DNA of 64,000 nt from Nannochloris sp. 'desiccata'. Its lineage: Eukaryota; Chlorophyta; Trebouxiophyceae; Chlorellales; Chlorellaceae. The stretch lies in NCBI GenBank assembly GCA_019044685.2, contig JAGTXX020000012.1, positions 1,302,001-1,366,000 on the forward strand, given 5' to 3'. The notes beneath the pieces were generated by a model that searched no databases, was not told where the DNA came from, and saw only the letters and a list, made by a program, of their open reading frames with translations. Shown piece by piece: positions 32,026 through 42,747 of this stretch; the first letter of the stretch is position 1; the number at the start of each line of letters is the position of its first letter. The position numbers and the translations under genes were made by a program.

Positions 32026-33785
32026 ATGCCGGCGATCAAATGGGAAAATCTGCTGGCATCAGCGTTTTCCTCCGATGGCAAGACCAGTATGAAGGCTGAT
32101 AAAGCTATCAAACGTGCTGTTAAATTAGCTGTATCCAATTCTACCCTTGGAGATGCATCAAAGAAGGAAATAAAAAAGCAATTGAAAGATTTGCTGTCAA
32201 GGTAAGACGACATCTTGAGTGCCGCCTTTTCCAGAGTGATTAGTTTTCGTATAATACATCAATGCTAACGAAATTGCTGGTACATTATTTCAGAGACACT
32301 ATATCAGGATTTAGATTAGATGGCGAACGTCTAGTGAAACTACCAACACCTCCTCCTCTTCCTGTTGCAATGGACAGCGACAAGAAGAAGAAGAAAAAGG
32401 AGAAGCATAAAAAGAGGAAACGCAGGAGCAGTAGCAGCGATAGCGATAGCGATGCCGATAATGAAAGAGCAGCTCCTAAGGCTACCAACGAAGAGGTGCT
32501 ACCAGGAAAAGAATCCTCCGAAGAGAAGAAAATTGAAAGGAAAAAGGACAAGGAGGAAAGAAAGAAAAAGCGGAAAACATCTCAAAGTCAAGAGAACAAT
32601 AGCCCCCCTGCAAGAGCAATAACTCCTGCGACTACCCCTACTCCTGTTGATAATGCAACTACGACGAATAATAATAATACAAGAGAAGTAGTAGCTACTG
32701 CTACTACGGGTGTTGGTGGAAATGAAGACCTAGCTTGGAGAGCGAGCTTAAAACGCACCGACATAAAAAATGGCGCCTACAGCTCTGCAGAACAACAAAC
32801 AATCCGTGATGGGGTCATCTCCTTTGCTCAAGCTCGTAACCTTTCAACTGAAGATTTCTCATGGATATTTGCTGGTAAAGGACAACGCAGCTCGGACGTT
32901 CTAGGGCTTTGGAAACACGTCGCTATAGCTCTGCCAAAGAGGACAATTAAATCAGTCGCTGCCGCAGGAAATAGGCTGTTCCATCCTGATGCTAAGAAAG
33001 GCAAATGGACGCCAGAAGAAGATGAAGAGTTATCTTCCCTTGTGGCCGAGCTTGCAAATAAATGGGTTCAAATTGGATCGCGGTTGGGTAGAACCAGAGA
33101 AGCCTGCAGAGTCAGGTGGCGGGAAATTCAACTAGGCAATGAAAAGAAAAAAGGAAAATGGAGTCCAGATGAAGAATTAAGACTACAAAATGCAGTAAAC
33201 GAGTATTTACAAGCTAAAAAACAAGCTGAAGGGGTTATCAATACTGGAGTACCTACTATAGTATCAATGCCTGCTAATGTTAATGGCAGTGATAATGGTG
33301 CCGGTCCAAGTCGAGGCAATATCCCTGGACTTGCTGTACCTAACACTACCACGTTCACCACCCCTGCATCTACTCCTGCATCTCAACAAAAGATAGATAA
33401 ACGCATCGTTCTAGACGATATAGACTGGGGTGTCATTTCTCAGAGAGTCGAAACCCGATCAAATATTCAATGCCTTGAAAAGTGGTACGATCAGTTAGCC
33501 CCCTCGATGGTCGATCGTGGCGATTGGGGTACTGGAGATGATAGAAGATTATTAAAGGCATTATGGAGAGCCGGGAATGTCGCGGAATTTGAAGTTCAAT
33601 GGGATGGGTTGGTCCCAGAGAGGACAGCACAGCAGGCGAGGCGTCGGTGGAGACTAATGGTCAAAGTGGTGCCGGAATATAAAGAGAAGGAATTTAGTGA
33701 GGTGGTGGAGTATTTAGTCAGCAAACATTTACCGCAATTGGTGGTAAAGGAGCCGAGAGGTGGGGGACAACAGAATACTGGTTAA
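32026..33785 (+). CDS. Myb-type DNA-binding protein, REB1/TTF1/DMTF1-like
   Basis: Exons 32026-32201 and 32294-33785 encode 555 aa. Residues 1-80 form a basic, helical N-terminal domain (KWENLLASAFSSDGKTSM). A Lys/Ser-rich nuclear-localisation region (about 95-150, KKKKKKEKHKKRKRR) follows. Myb repeats then appear: GKWTPEEDEELSSLVAELA (about 294), GKWSPDEELRLQNAV (about 344) and a C-terminal one around DWGTGDDRRLLKALWRAG, with a WDWxxxxxR-like IDWGVISQRVETR between. This order fits the REB1/TTF1/DMTF1 class, which binds terminator or promoter sites including rDNA terminators. A Pol I termination role fits the FCF1/MRD1 theme but is not shown. It starts 270 bp from STI1 in the opposite direction. 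Confidence 0.82.
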
Positions 33786-34177
33786 GAGAGGAAGTAAGAA
33801 TGGTTCTGTAGTGATTGGGGTGAGCGGAGCAGCGGGGGAGATCTTGGTGAATGGATAGAAATAAAATTCCCAGCCTTTTTTTTCTTCTTCCTGTTTTGTT
33901 TAAATTTAAGGAATATGTTTAATACTTATTATCTGAGTATGTCCTTGCAAGTTGGTTATTATCATGGTGAAAGAAGCCAGAGAGCTCTTTGCTTGGTGAA
34001 CATTCTCTCTCCCCGGAGGCCACAACATCAGCCACAGTGCTTCTGAATTGGCAGCCAAAGAACACTTTGTGGCGCATTGCCGACAATTGTCCAAAATTAG
34101 TATGTATACAAATAGATCAAACTAATATAGGATACCTAATCAACATCAACGCGTAGATTTGAGGCAAGATTTTGATC
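33786..34177. other. intergenic region, no gene seen
   Basis: This holds the 3' flank of the Myb gene and the 5' flank of the oxidoreductase gene, T-rich near 33880. No feature is recognised. Confidence 0.55.
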
Positions 34178-35707
34178 ATGGCAGGAGCACATTTACAATA
34201 TTTAAAATCCATCAACCCGGTGGACACATTCCATTCCACGATTAGACATAGAGAATTCAATATCACTAGATCTACCGTCATTGTACGCAATGCAGCTGAT
34301 GCCACTTTTGCTGCACCAACAATCCCTCAAATTACCGGTGCCCCCAAGGTAGTGGTGCTCGGTGGAACAGGACGAGTCGGTGCCTCCACTGCTGCGGCAT
34401 TACTCAATGCAGTTCCTTCTGCTCAAGTTTTCCTTGCATCCCGCAACCAGGAAAGCTACGATGCAGCTATAACCCGCAGACCAGAACTCCGCCCTGCTTC
34501 CCGTCGCTCTGTCAATATAAATGACACATCTAGCCTTCTTTCTGCCGTCAAAGGCGCAGACTTGGTCATTCACACTGCAGGCCCTTTTCAAAGACGTCAG
34601 GATTGCAACGTTCTTGAAGCATGCATCGCTTCAGGCGTTCCTTACCTTGACGTCTGCGATGACACCGCTTACTCACAAAGGGCAAAATCTCTGCATTCTA
34701 AAGCTCAAGCAGCAGGCGTCCCAGCTATCTCAACCGGAGGAATCTACCCTGGAGTAAGTAACGTCATGGCTGCACATATGATTAGCATGGCGAGAAAAGA
34801 ATACGATGAAAATTTCAAATACATTGATCAATCATCAACCCCTGCAGACGCTCCACAGCCAAGTCGAGTTTTATATTCTTATTTCACCGCTGGGAGCGGT
34901 GGCGCAGGACCTACTATCTTAAACACGACCTTCCTATTAGCTGGTGAAGAGGTAGTAGCGTATAAAGATGGGAAAGCAGTCACTCTACCCCCTATCAGTA
35001 ATAGAAGACTGGTTGACTTTGGTCCTGGTTTAGGAAGAAAGGCGGTGTGGTTGTACTCTCTGCCAGAAGTCGCGAGTGGGCATCATGTGTTTGGTGTTCC
35101 TAGTATTAGCGCACGGTTTGGAACCAGCCCAGATATATGGAATTGGGCTATGTGGGCCATGGCGAGATTGGTGCCAAAAAGTAAGTAATTGAAATTACAG
35201 AAAGATAGGAGGCCGTAATTTCCTTTTACTTTCCTTCCATTATTATCACACAACCAGCTAAGCTTTGGTCCTTGCACTCCGCCTTTAGAATAGCACATTA
35301 ACGATCCTCTTTCCTTTTTCCCCACAGGTGTATTACAAGATCCTAAAGCAGTTGGTGGTCTTGCAAAACTAACAGACCCTCTCGTTCGCGCTGTGGACGC
35401 TTTGGTCGGTGAGAAGGTAGCAATGCTCATTGAAGTAGAACTGAGTGATGGGAAAGTTGCAGCGGGTTTATTTGTACATAAAAAGCTATCAGACAGTGTA
35501 GGTATCTCTACAGCTGCGTTTGCGAGGAGTATGTTGGCTGGTGCGACACAGCCAGGCGTGTGGTTTCCGGAAGAGCGGGGGGCGTTAGATGATCGAAGAG
35601 CTTTATTATCAATGGCTAGTGAAGGGTGCTCTCGATTTATGTTGAATAAACCACCGTGGGCTATTGAATCTGAACCTGTGCAGCTAGGACTTGGGTTCTA
35701 TTGGTAG
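34178..35707 (+). CDS. saccharopine-dehydrogenase-like NAD(P)-binding oxidoreductase, probable plastid
   Basis: Exons 34178-35180 and 35328-35707 encode 460 aa. A 45-residue leader precedes a Rossmann fold with KVVVLGGTGRVGASTAAAL (about 56). VFLASRNQESYD, GADLVIHTAGPFQ and ACIASGVPYLDVCDD follow, the pattern of the saccharopine dehydrogenase-like (Sacchrp_dh_NADP) family. In plants many family members are plastid proteins of unknown substrate. The C-terminal half lacks the lysine-pathway saccharopine signatures I know, so true lysine metabolism is not supported. The ATG at 34178 is preferred; the frame reaches six bases further through a TTG. A TGTAA motif lies at 35773-35777. Confidence 0.85.
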
Positions 35708-36196
35708 AAGACGTGAAGAAACACTACTACTATGATGTTGTTGAGATTTCACTCAAATTTTGATTTTTTTTTTGTAAGCTTAATTTTGATATGCACGCAA
35801 AGCATATTCTTTTTCAAAATAGAGGAGAAGGCATAAAACAATTCAGAGGGAACTGAGAGCAGGGAAGGGGAAAGTTAGACGCTAGCGCTAAGAGGGGAGG
35901 TGTCAGGGGACAAGTCACTAAAGATGGCACGGGCAGTGTGCATATGCATGAAAATATCGCAAAACGGGGAAGAAGAAAGGGGGAGATACTGATATTTTAT
36001 ATATTATAAAGTCTATGTGTATACCGAGAAGCGCTAAAATGTAGTAGATTGGAGAAAACAAGTCATCAGAATTTATCAAAGATGGAAAAGGTACAAATCT
36101 TGCGTCTTTAAGTACAGGCGCACGGCCAAGCTATGCGAGCAGCAAAATTCTTTTTCCATTTTTTCTCTTGCACGAAAGCAGAAAAGCACATGAATA
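35708..36196. other. convergent intergenic region, no gene seen
   Basis: 3' flanks of two convergent genes. The region is AT-rich with short purine runs and holds no recognisable exon. Confidence 0.55.
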
Positions 36197-37840
36197 TTAA
36201 GCGCGGATAGCTTTGAATTCTGCACTGGTAGATCTGCCAGAAGAAGACCAGACAAAAGAATCACACGTAGAGCCCACGCTAAGGAAAGGAGCGCTAGAAA
36301 GCCTGTTGTTGGCCATAATATTAACCGTGCCACAAGATGAGCTCGAAGGAACCACCTGGAAACGCCAAGAACTGCCACCAAGAGTTGGCTGGCGAGTGCC
36401 TGAAGGAGAGGTCAAGTGGCGAGAAGAAACAGGGCAGTTGCGGAGCGAAGCAATAGGTGCAGGGAACCCTACTTTATCTACAGCAGTGGTGTTGAGATTC
36501 CAATGAATACGCGCGCCAGGAGCTTGCATACTCCTTCTCAATACGACGCTTTTCTCATTACAAGAAGGGAAGACTGCAATATATTTACCAGGGCAAGCTA
36601 CAGACTGCAGGCGATAGGTGCCAATGTAGGTGCAGACTGAAGGAGTCACGGGAGGAGAAGGGGTTGGGATTGAGCTCGGAGGAGCAGCGCTACGACTAAG
36701 TGGAGTAGTAGGTGGAGTATCAGGAGAAGGAGAAATAGTTGGGTCGTTTCCTTCAGATTCAGGATTAGGCGCAGTGATATCCATAATTTCGACTAGAATC
36801 TCTTGAAGAATATCTTCTACCTCGCGAGAGGACAAAAGAGGAGGTGAAGAAGGGGTGCGAGCTGAGCAGGTAAAGGAGTCTGCAAACAGATGCTTCAAGT
36901 ATTCTTTGCCAGTGGAATCTACAAAACAGCCACGATTGAGAATGCATTCAGTTGCAGTGTTTGAGCAGACGTAGCCAAGGTTGATTGCAGAATACACAAA
37001 GCATTCAGTTGCGAGCTCAACCGAGGAAGAACTTCAGAAACGAGTTTGCTGAAAATCACAGGAAGCAGGGTAGACTGATTCAAGTTGCTTAGGAGCAAGT
37101 CACGATAAAAACTTGCAGTAATAAGGTCAGCGAAGAGATTTTCATCTGTTTTCTCGGGTGTAAAGATTACGTAGGCGGAGACGACCACGCTTGCGAGTAA
37201 AGGGTACTTCAGAACGGAGGTGACAGCGCAGGAGATCTCCTGATTCCAAGAAGTGGAGGCTTTGAGAGAGTTACAGAAAGCATCTACCTGAGCAGATCCA
37301 AAGGTATCGACGGTGTAGTTTTCAAAGCGGAGAGCGATAGACAGCCCGGGGCAGCCACCAGGAATGACAGAGGTAGGAGCTGGCACATCGCTGGCAGGAC
37401 TAGAAGTGGAAGCTGGGATGGGTAGCAGATTAACGGGCATGGGGCGAACCTCTACACTAGGAGCCCCAACATCAGATAGATCTCCAAGAGTTTGGAGAAC
37501 CTCGATAGCAGGCGCTTTGAGGTTCTCAGCTGTAACATTGATTATGAATGGGGATGAGCATAGTGGTTAGTTCTGGAATGAGATTCAGCCAGTGATTCGC
37601 ATTTCTGGGAAATTGAGGCTATTTAGATGACGATAGAAGCGGCGAGAGGGCTGAAACATGCCGGATGTGAGCAATTGCCAGCTGCTATTGCAAAGATCAT
37701 TGAGCCAAACCTTACCTGACACGCAGCAAGAAGAGACGAAAAGGAGGACAATTAAAGAGGAACCCTACAGCTTAGCTCCTGGCAGCTTTGCTCTCCTCGC
37801 CCTTTCAGCCACACCTTACATTGGAATGAAATCTTATCAT
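36197..37840 (-). CDS. secreted Cys-rich protein with beta-trefoil-like C-terminus; one frame change unresolved
   Basis: Exons 37840-37820, 37764-37716 and 37529 onward join to a signal peptide (GSSLIVLLFVSSCCVS, then AENLKAP). The next 170 residues hold GCPGLSIALRFENYT and ISCAVTSVLKYPLLASVVVS, strand-rich and Cys-spaced like extracellular algal domains. Near 37000-37020 the coding signal shifts frame. The downstream frame carries CSNTATECILNRGCF, a Pro/Ser-rich linker and GTYRLQSVACPGKYIAVFPS with WxFQVVPSSSSC, which I read as a beta-trefoil-like carbohydrate-binding fold. The shift may be a weak GT-AG intron (for example GTGATT to TTGAG, in phase) or a one-base error. The gene is probably real and exported; the family is not identified. 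Confidence 0.6.
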
Positions 37841-38815
37841 CCAATTTCTCAAAGCTTCCACTTCTTGGAATCAGGAGATCTCCAGCTGATAAATCTCTTG
37901 CGAATATCACGAGTTTGAGCTCGAAAAGAAAGAACAGCTAGCAGGAAGCTCAAAAGGCACAAAACAAAACACAAGCTATTTACATCCGTGCAAGTGCAGT
38001 TGAACCCACAAAAATAATGCATATTTAATTGAAAACTTATTAACGGCACCTGCCGGCGTCACTGTCTTAAGATGCCCAAGGTAAGCAGCAAGACTCTAGA
38101 GAATGAGAGGGGATGTGAATACTTTTTGGTATCTGTGGAGTTTTTGCGCAGTTTCCTGCAATTATAAATGTTTTTTGTTTTCTATGAGGGCGTTTGTGCT
38201 CCTGATGGGCCTTCGGGGGGAGTTATATGCACAATGATGTGAAATCCATTTTGAACATCTTTGGTGCCACCGTCTCATTTAATCCCTGTGTAGCCCCCGT
38301 ACTATATTTTTTTGAATTTTTAAAGTGCATTGGTGGGTCGAACTGTGCCTCCTGCGCATGGTATATTTTGTCCGGTTTCGCTTTGACTTTCGAGTCCTCT
38401 TTGACTTATCCATTTTTATATCAAGTGGGCGAAAGCTTTCTCGGTCTTGTCATTCCTTTTACGCCAAATTTTTTTCATGTTGGCAAACCCATAAATGTTT
38501 TTCGTTTCTGAATAGCGCTAAAGATGCGCTATATACTAAGGGGTTCAGGGTTGGAATTGCCAAATCTGTCTAATGTCGTCCACTTGACTTATCTTTTTCA
38601 AATAAGCGACAATATTGAATTATTCTGACTTAAATCTACCGCATGTGTGTCTTCGATATTTATATTACTCATATATGCCCTTTGTTCCCTTTGAGGTGTC
38701 GCAACTCGTTTTTGGATTAGGGGATTACAAGATCAGTTTTTACCAACTCTATATAAACTAAACACCAACCCGCTTTTCTTAACCTATATGTCCTTGCGTA
38801 CAGAGAGCTTCTACC
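37841..38815. other. intergenic region, no gene seen
   Basis: About 1 kb of AT-rich divergent sequence. A minus-strand frame at 37849-38049 contains a hydrophobic run (CFVLCLLSFLLAVLS) but has no good donor in phase with the neighbouring gene. No other feature is recognised. Confidence 0.5.
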
Positions 38816-39478
38816 ATGAATTCGCTAAATTTGCCTATCCCTGTTGCGGCAAGCCAATGCCCACCCCCAGCTGCAGCACCTGCTGTAGCACAGACGCTGA
38901 CTCTTGCAGAGGTTATGTATCGCTCCCCTAAACGCAATTTTACAGCTGGAGAAAAGAGATCGAAATACAGAGCATCAGCTGCTGTTGCTATCCGTAGATC
39001 TGCACCCGGATGCTCCACGATGCATTTACCTAACAGGCGCTCCCCTTCTCCTTCTCTCGCGCCCTTTGACCTCTTTGCTGCCGCTGATAGCAACAGCCCT
39101 CACAAACGCCTGCGTTCCTTCCGACATACGTCATCTTCTGTCGCCAAACTCTCACATTTGAGTCGCAGTATCACCCCTGTAAAATCTGGGCGTCGCAGCG
39201 AGACTCCTCTGTCTGCTTCTAATCGAATTAATCAACACTCTTCTGCTGCGTCCCCTCTTCCTTGTGCTCCTTTACCTCCTCGTTTGCCAACTGCACGTGT
39301 GCTCTTTGGTCAAGCTCCTACCATTGCTGAGACGCAAGACTTCTTTATGCAAGTTGAGCATCAGTTGAGAGAGGATTTTGCAGGAAATAGACGCATTGGG
39401 ACACCTCAGCCTGCGTCTGTGCTCAACCCAGACCCCTCGGCTTCTCACGACGACACCTTGTGGGATAGCGAGGCTTAA
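38816..39478 (+). CDS. basic Ser-rich 220-aa protein with RxLFG and KRP-like motifs; possible CDK inhibitor
   Basis: A single exon encodes 220 aa, mostly disordered and rich in Ser, Ala, Pro and Arg. Near residue 160 it reads TARVLFGQAPTIAETQDFFM, then QVEHQLREDF. RxLFG is the cyclin-docking (Cy) motif of p21/p27. PTxxE..FF with a following amphipathic helix resembles the start of the plant KRP CDK-inhibitor domain (PTxxEIEEFFA...). SP/TP sites such as NRRSPSPS, RSITPVKS and GTPQPAS could be CDK sites. The YNFDPVxDxPLxGRYEW part of KRP is missing, so this would be a degenerate or partial inhibitor, or a CDK substrate. The identification is tentative; the open frame is intact. Confidence 0.55.
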   Translation: MNSLNLPIPVAASQCPPPAAAPAVAQTLTLAEVMYRSPKRNFTAGEKRSKYRASAAVAIRRSAPGCSTMHLPNRRSPSPSLAPFDLFAAADSNSPHKRLRSFRHTSSSVAKLSHLSRSITPVKSGRRSETPLSASNRINQHSSAASPLPCAPLPPRLPTARVLFGQAPTIAETQDFFMQVEHQLREDFAGNRRIGTPQPASVLNPDPSASHDDTLWDSEA

Positions 39479-40435
39479 AACTTAATTATATACTAAAATG
39501 AATGATATATTGGGTAGGTACTTTCACTGTTTTAGAATATCAAGAACAATGTATATTATTTGTTCTAAATTTGGTCTCTTTTCCTTTCTTTCATATTTTT
39601 CTGTCGATTCCCATCAGGCTGACAACGCAACCGGCACCCATTTTTAGAACGACCTTCTCTTTTCTTTTCTCTTTTATTTTGTCTCTCTATTTTCACTAAA
39701 GTCTACTCCCTCAGATGACGCTTTTTGAACGATTCATTGATTAATTGACACGCTTTGATTTCCATTTACTAACTTCACTTCACCCCAGGTTTTATTTCCG
39801 CTTCTCTGTATTGTGCTTCCCTCCTCTCCTTTGCAGCTTTAAACGAACAATGTTCTCAAGAATGTTTTTTCCTTTTCTCATTTTGAGCACCCATCCATCC
39901 ATCTATCTATCATAGAAATCTATCCATCGCTTCACCTAGTCTCTTTTTTCTTCGGCTCCTTTGGATATTTCATCAAGCAAAACATGCAACTTTTATTGGT
40001 CTCTCGCCCTCTTTTCACCAAACCGGTGTACTCTACAGTTTCTATATCTTCTGTTGATAACCCATGTACATGTTTATGTTTCCTCTTCTACTTTGTAGTG
40101 ACTGCCCTCAACTTCTGGGCAGTTGATTTTAAATGACTGCAAGCCTTATATTAATGAACGTATGTTTATATTTTCGACATCGCTCTGATGACAATGTAAT
40201 ATTACCATCCAAGTACCTGCTATAAACCTGTACATTTGAAGGGAAAATTTGGTCAGGAATGTGCTAATTACAAAGGGTAAGCAGGGAATAGTAATTAATA
40301 GAAAAAAAAGTATTGAACTTATGTTTTCCTCACTTTACAAAAGAGAACTTTTTGCTTGAAGCGGCACGATACTGTTGCCAGAAACACAAATTAATAATTT
40401 CACAACCTTCTCTTTTTGGTGACACCTACTCTATG
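39479..40435. other. T-rich 0.95-kb convergent region, no gene seen
   Basis: Pyrimidine-rich sequence with CATC/CTAT short repeats near 39890-39930. It is probably a long 3' UTR of the upstream gene plus intergenic DNA; no exon is recognisable. Confidence 0.55.
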
Positions 40436-41614
40436 TTATTGTCTCCATGCCGGCCTCCATCCAAGGAATGCAATCAACTGTAACACAGCAATCAACACAC
40501 ATAGCCCAATCAACCAAATAATGATCTTTTCTAAATACGCATAATGTGCCTGCTGCCCGAGCGTCCGGCACAGCTCCAACATCTCCTTCATCACCTGAAA
40601 TCTATCATTCAACAAACTTAATCGCTCAGCTACCTCTAAATAATCATACGAAGCTTTATATAGAGCAGTAATATTCGATGGAGCAGAGTCCATTGCGTCT
40701 GGAACGTCTAAAGCAGCGCCTAACAGAGTCACTGCCGCCATTTGGCGGTATAAATGACCTACTGCTCGCATAGTATCTCGTTCTGTAAGCGGCACTTCCC
40801 CACTATCAGCCAGCATATCTGGTACATATGCTAGTCTTTTACCCATTCTTCTTAGCTCCTCTTCTGCTACACTTAGTTTTGTTGACTGCGCCAACGCAAA
40901 GGAGATTGCCAGCTTGACGTTAAAATCGCCGGCAAAGCGAAAGTGTAGTGCTAAAGTATCATTTTCCATTACTGTTTTAGGGGAACTCGTGTACATTAGA
41001 CGCAATTGATCACGTTCTATTCTATCAGGAGATAGCGCGTCACCTTCTAAACACGGTTCTGCTATTTCTTTGATAATGTGCCGCTCCATTGATTTTTCTA
41101 GGCCCCAAAAGACGATGCACCCCCAATCAAAATAAAAGATATCTCCCTGTGCTGCATCTCCCCCGGGGACTCTGTACACAGAACTCATAACTTCAGGAAA
41201 GGCGCGGATGGATGACGCGGAAGAACGTTTTAGAATCTGATCTTGAAGGCGGGCACGGTCGAACATCTTGCCGATTGAGTAACATCGAACTCTGACGGCG
41301 AGACCTTGTCCCTGGAAAACAAGAGGGACTGGTTCTAAAGCTAGGTCTGGAGGGAGACTTTCTGGGAGAACTAGAGCTGCTGCTGCTTCCCACGCGGGGC
41401 CTAGTGGGATGAGCCTGCCTGCAGTACGTCCAAGTAGAGTGCGAATTGGTTGCGGTGGACGGTGCCGAGCGTCTCGGTGAGGTGTTGTTCGAGGTTGGCG
41501 TTCTCTGGGGGCGCTGGTGCTGCGGCCGAAGCCATCTTCTGCTGCAAGGTTGTCGATACTGCTAGAGCGGCCAACGGCCATGTCATCCTGGCTTCTCTGC
41601 TGCTCTTGCTGCAT
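40436..41614 (-). CDS. DUF155/RMND1-Sif2 family membrane protein
   Basis: A single exon encodes 392 aa. The first 90 residues are basic and disordered. The DUF155 core has RCYSIGKMFDRARLQDQI, then a GDIFYFDWGCIVFWGLEK block and HFRFAGDFNVKLAISFALAQ, followed by LAYVPDMLADSGEVPL. A single C-terminal membrane span (IIIWLIGLCVLIAVLQLIAF) completes the RMND1/Sif2 layout. The family includes mitochondrial RMND1 (needed for mitochondrial translation) and ER/plasma-membrane Sad1-interacting factors. The long non-transit-like N-terminus and tail anchor fit the Sif2-like branch better. The precise role is unknown. Confidence 0.9.
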   Translation of the reverse strand: MQQEQQRSQDDMAVGRSSSIDNLAAEDGFGRSTSAPRERQPRTTPHRDARHRPPQPIRTLLGRTAGRLIPLGPAWEAAAALVLPESLPPDLALEPVPLVFQGQGLAVRVRCYSIGKMFDRARLQDQILKRSSASSIRAFPEVMSSVYRVPGGDAAQGDIFYFDWGCIVFWGLEKSMERHIIKEIAEPCLEGDALSPDRIERDQLRLMYTSSPKTVMENDTLALHFRFAGDFNVKLAISFALAQSTKLSVAEEELRRMGKRLAYVPDMLADSGEVPLTERDTMRAVGHLYRQMAAVTLLGAALDVPDAMDSAPSNITALYKASYDYLEVAERLSLLNDRFQVMKEMLELCRTLGQQAHYAYLEKIIIWLIGLCVLIAVLQLIAFLGWRPAWRQ

Positions 41615-42025
41615 TGTTTATAAATTTGCTAGGATGAAAATGATCACTAGTTTAAACCTCGGGGTCCCGAGTGAATGAGGTTCTGCAGCATTCTGCAGTC
41701 ATACTTGATACTCGGAAGCCGTGAAAAAAGAATTTAATATATCAATGCACGCAATCATGACAGTTTTAGGGGGGCCTGCGAAAAATTCAACTTGAAGAAA
41801 AGTTTTGAGCAGCAACCAGACCAAAAAGGAGCGGTGCCGGATTGACTGACACTTTCAAAATTTGCGAAAATAGTTACCAGACAGCGCTACAACCATACTC
41901 ACCCCCAGCAAGACTCCATCACATCTGAATGTAAAATTGTTTCAAATTTCAATAAAATTCAGCGGCTTAATCTTTGTTGAAATTGACGTTTAATTAGATC
42001 GGATAGTATTATAAAAATAGCCATC
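41615..42025. other. divergent intergenic region between DUF155 and SmD1 genes
   Basis: This 411-bp region between two gene starts probably holds both promoters. No further feature is seen. Confidence 0.55.
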
Positions 42026-42485
42026 ATGGTGAAACTCGTCAGGTACCAGCAACTCATTTTGCTGATCATTCTTTTTTTTTAATTTCAAGCTTCCTCCTTT
42101 CTGGCCTATAGTCTCACCTTCACCTTCTTGACTCTTCTGCAGATTCCTTATGAAATTAGCTAATGAAAAGGTACAAATAGAGCTAAAGAACGGCACAGTC
42201 GTTTATGGCACAATTGCTGGAGTCGACGTAGCGATGAACACACATTTAAGAACAGTGAAGCTGGTTCCCAAAGGTAGGAACCCTATCAATGTGGATCAAA
42301 TGTCCATCCGTGGCAACAACATCAGATATTATATCCTCCCTGACTCTCTTAATTTGGATACGTTACTGGTAGATTTGGATCAGCCAAAAAATAGACCAAA
42401 GAAGGCGGAGAGGGGGCCTGGCGTAGCGAGGGGAAGGGGACGGGGTCGCGGGGGCCCTAGGGGCCGTGGAAGAGGGCGGGGTTAG
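42026..42485 (+). CDS. SNRPD1: Sm core protein D1
   Basis: Exons 42026-42042 (17 nt) and 42143-42485 encode 119 aa. The N-terminus [20 protein letters not shown] and the Sm1 ([19 protein letters not shown]) and Sm2 ([15 protein letters not shown]) motifs match SmD1 closely, at the usual length. The tail is an RG-repeat ([19 protein letters not shown]), the type of sequence that is symmetrically dimethylated and recognised by the SMN Tudor domain. SmD1 is one of seven proteins that form the ring on spliceosomal U snRNAs. A Gemin5 homologue lies in the same window. TGTAA at 42526-42530 may be part of the poly(A) signal. Confidence 0.98.
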
Positions 42486-42747
42486 ATAGTATGGCTGAAT
42501 TCGAGATATGACCGTAAATATAGCTTGTAAATCATCATCATCATCATTTGAGAAAGAAAATTAACCCTGTGCAGCAAGGGCGGCTTGCCGAAGGGGAGCA
42601 ACTGGATTTGGATAAGCTTGCATTTTTTGCGCTGAACCTCTAGCATCGTGCACTCGGAACTCCAGAATAAATATATCAGTTATTTAATAAGAAAGAATTC
42701 TCCAAATGCTTGCATAATATTTCTCTTTGGGATCACATCTTTCGGAA

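Noticed and set aside
34178..35707. Lysine-pathway saccharopine dehydrogenase
   Set aside because: Only the NAD(P)-binding family pattern is present; residues specific to lysine metabolism are not seen.
36197..37840. Using GCTCAG|GTAGAT as the donor for the frame change
   Set aside because: It is in phase, but it would remove about 270 nt that look strongly coding, including Cys-bearing strands.
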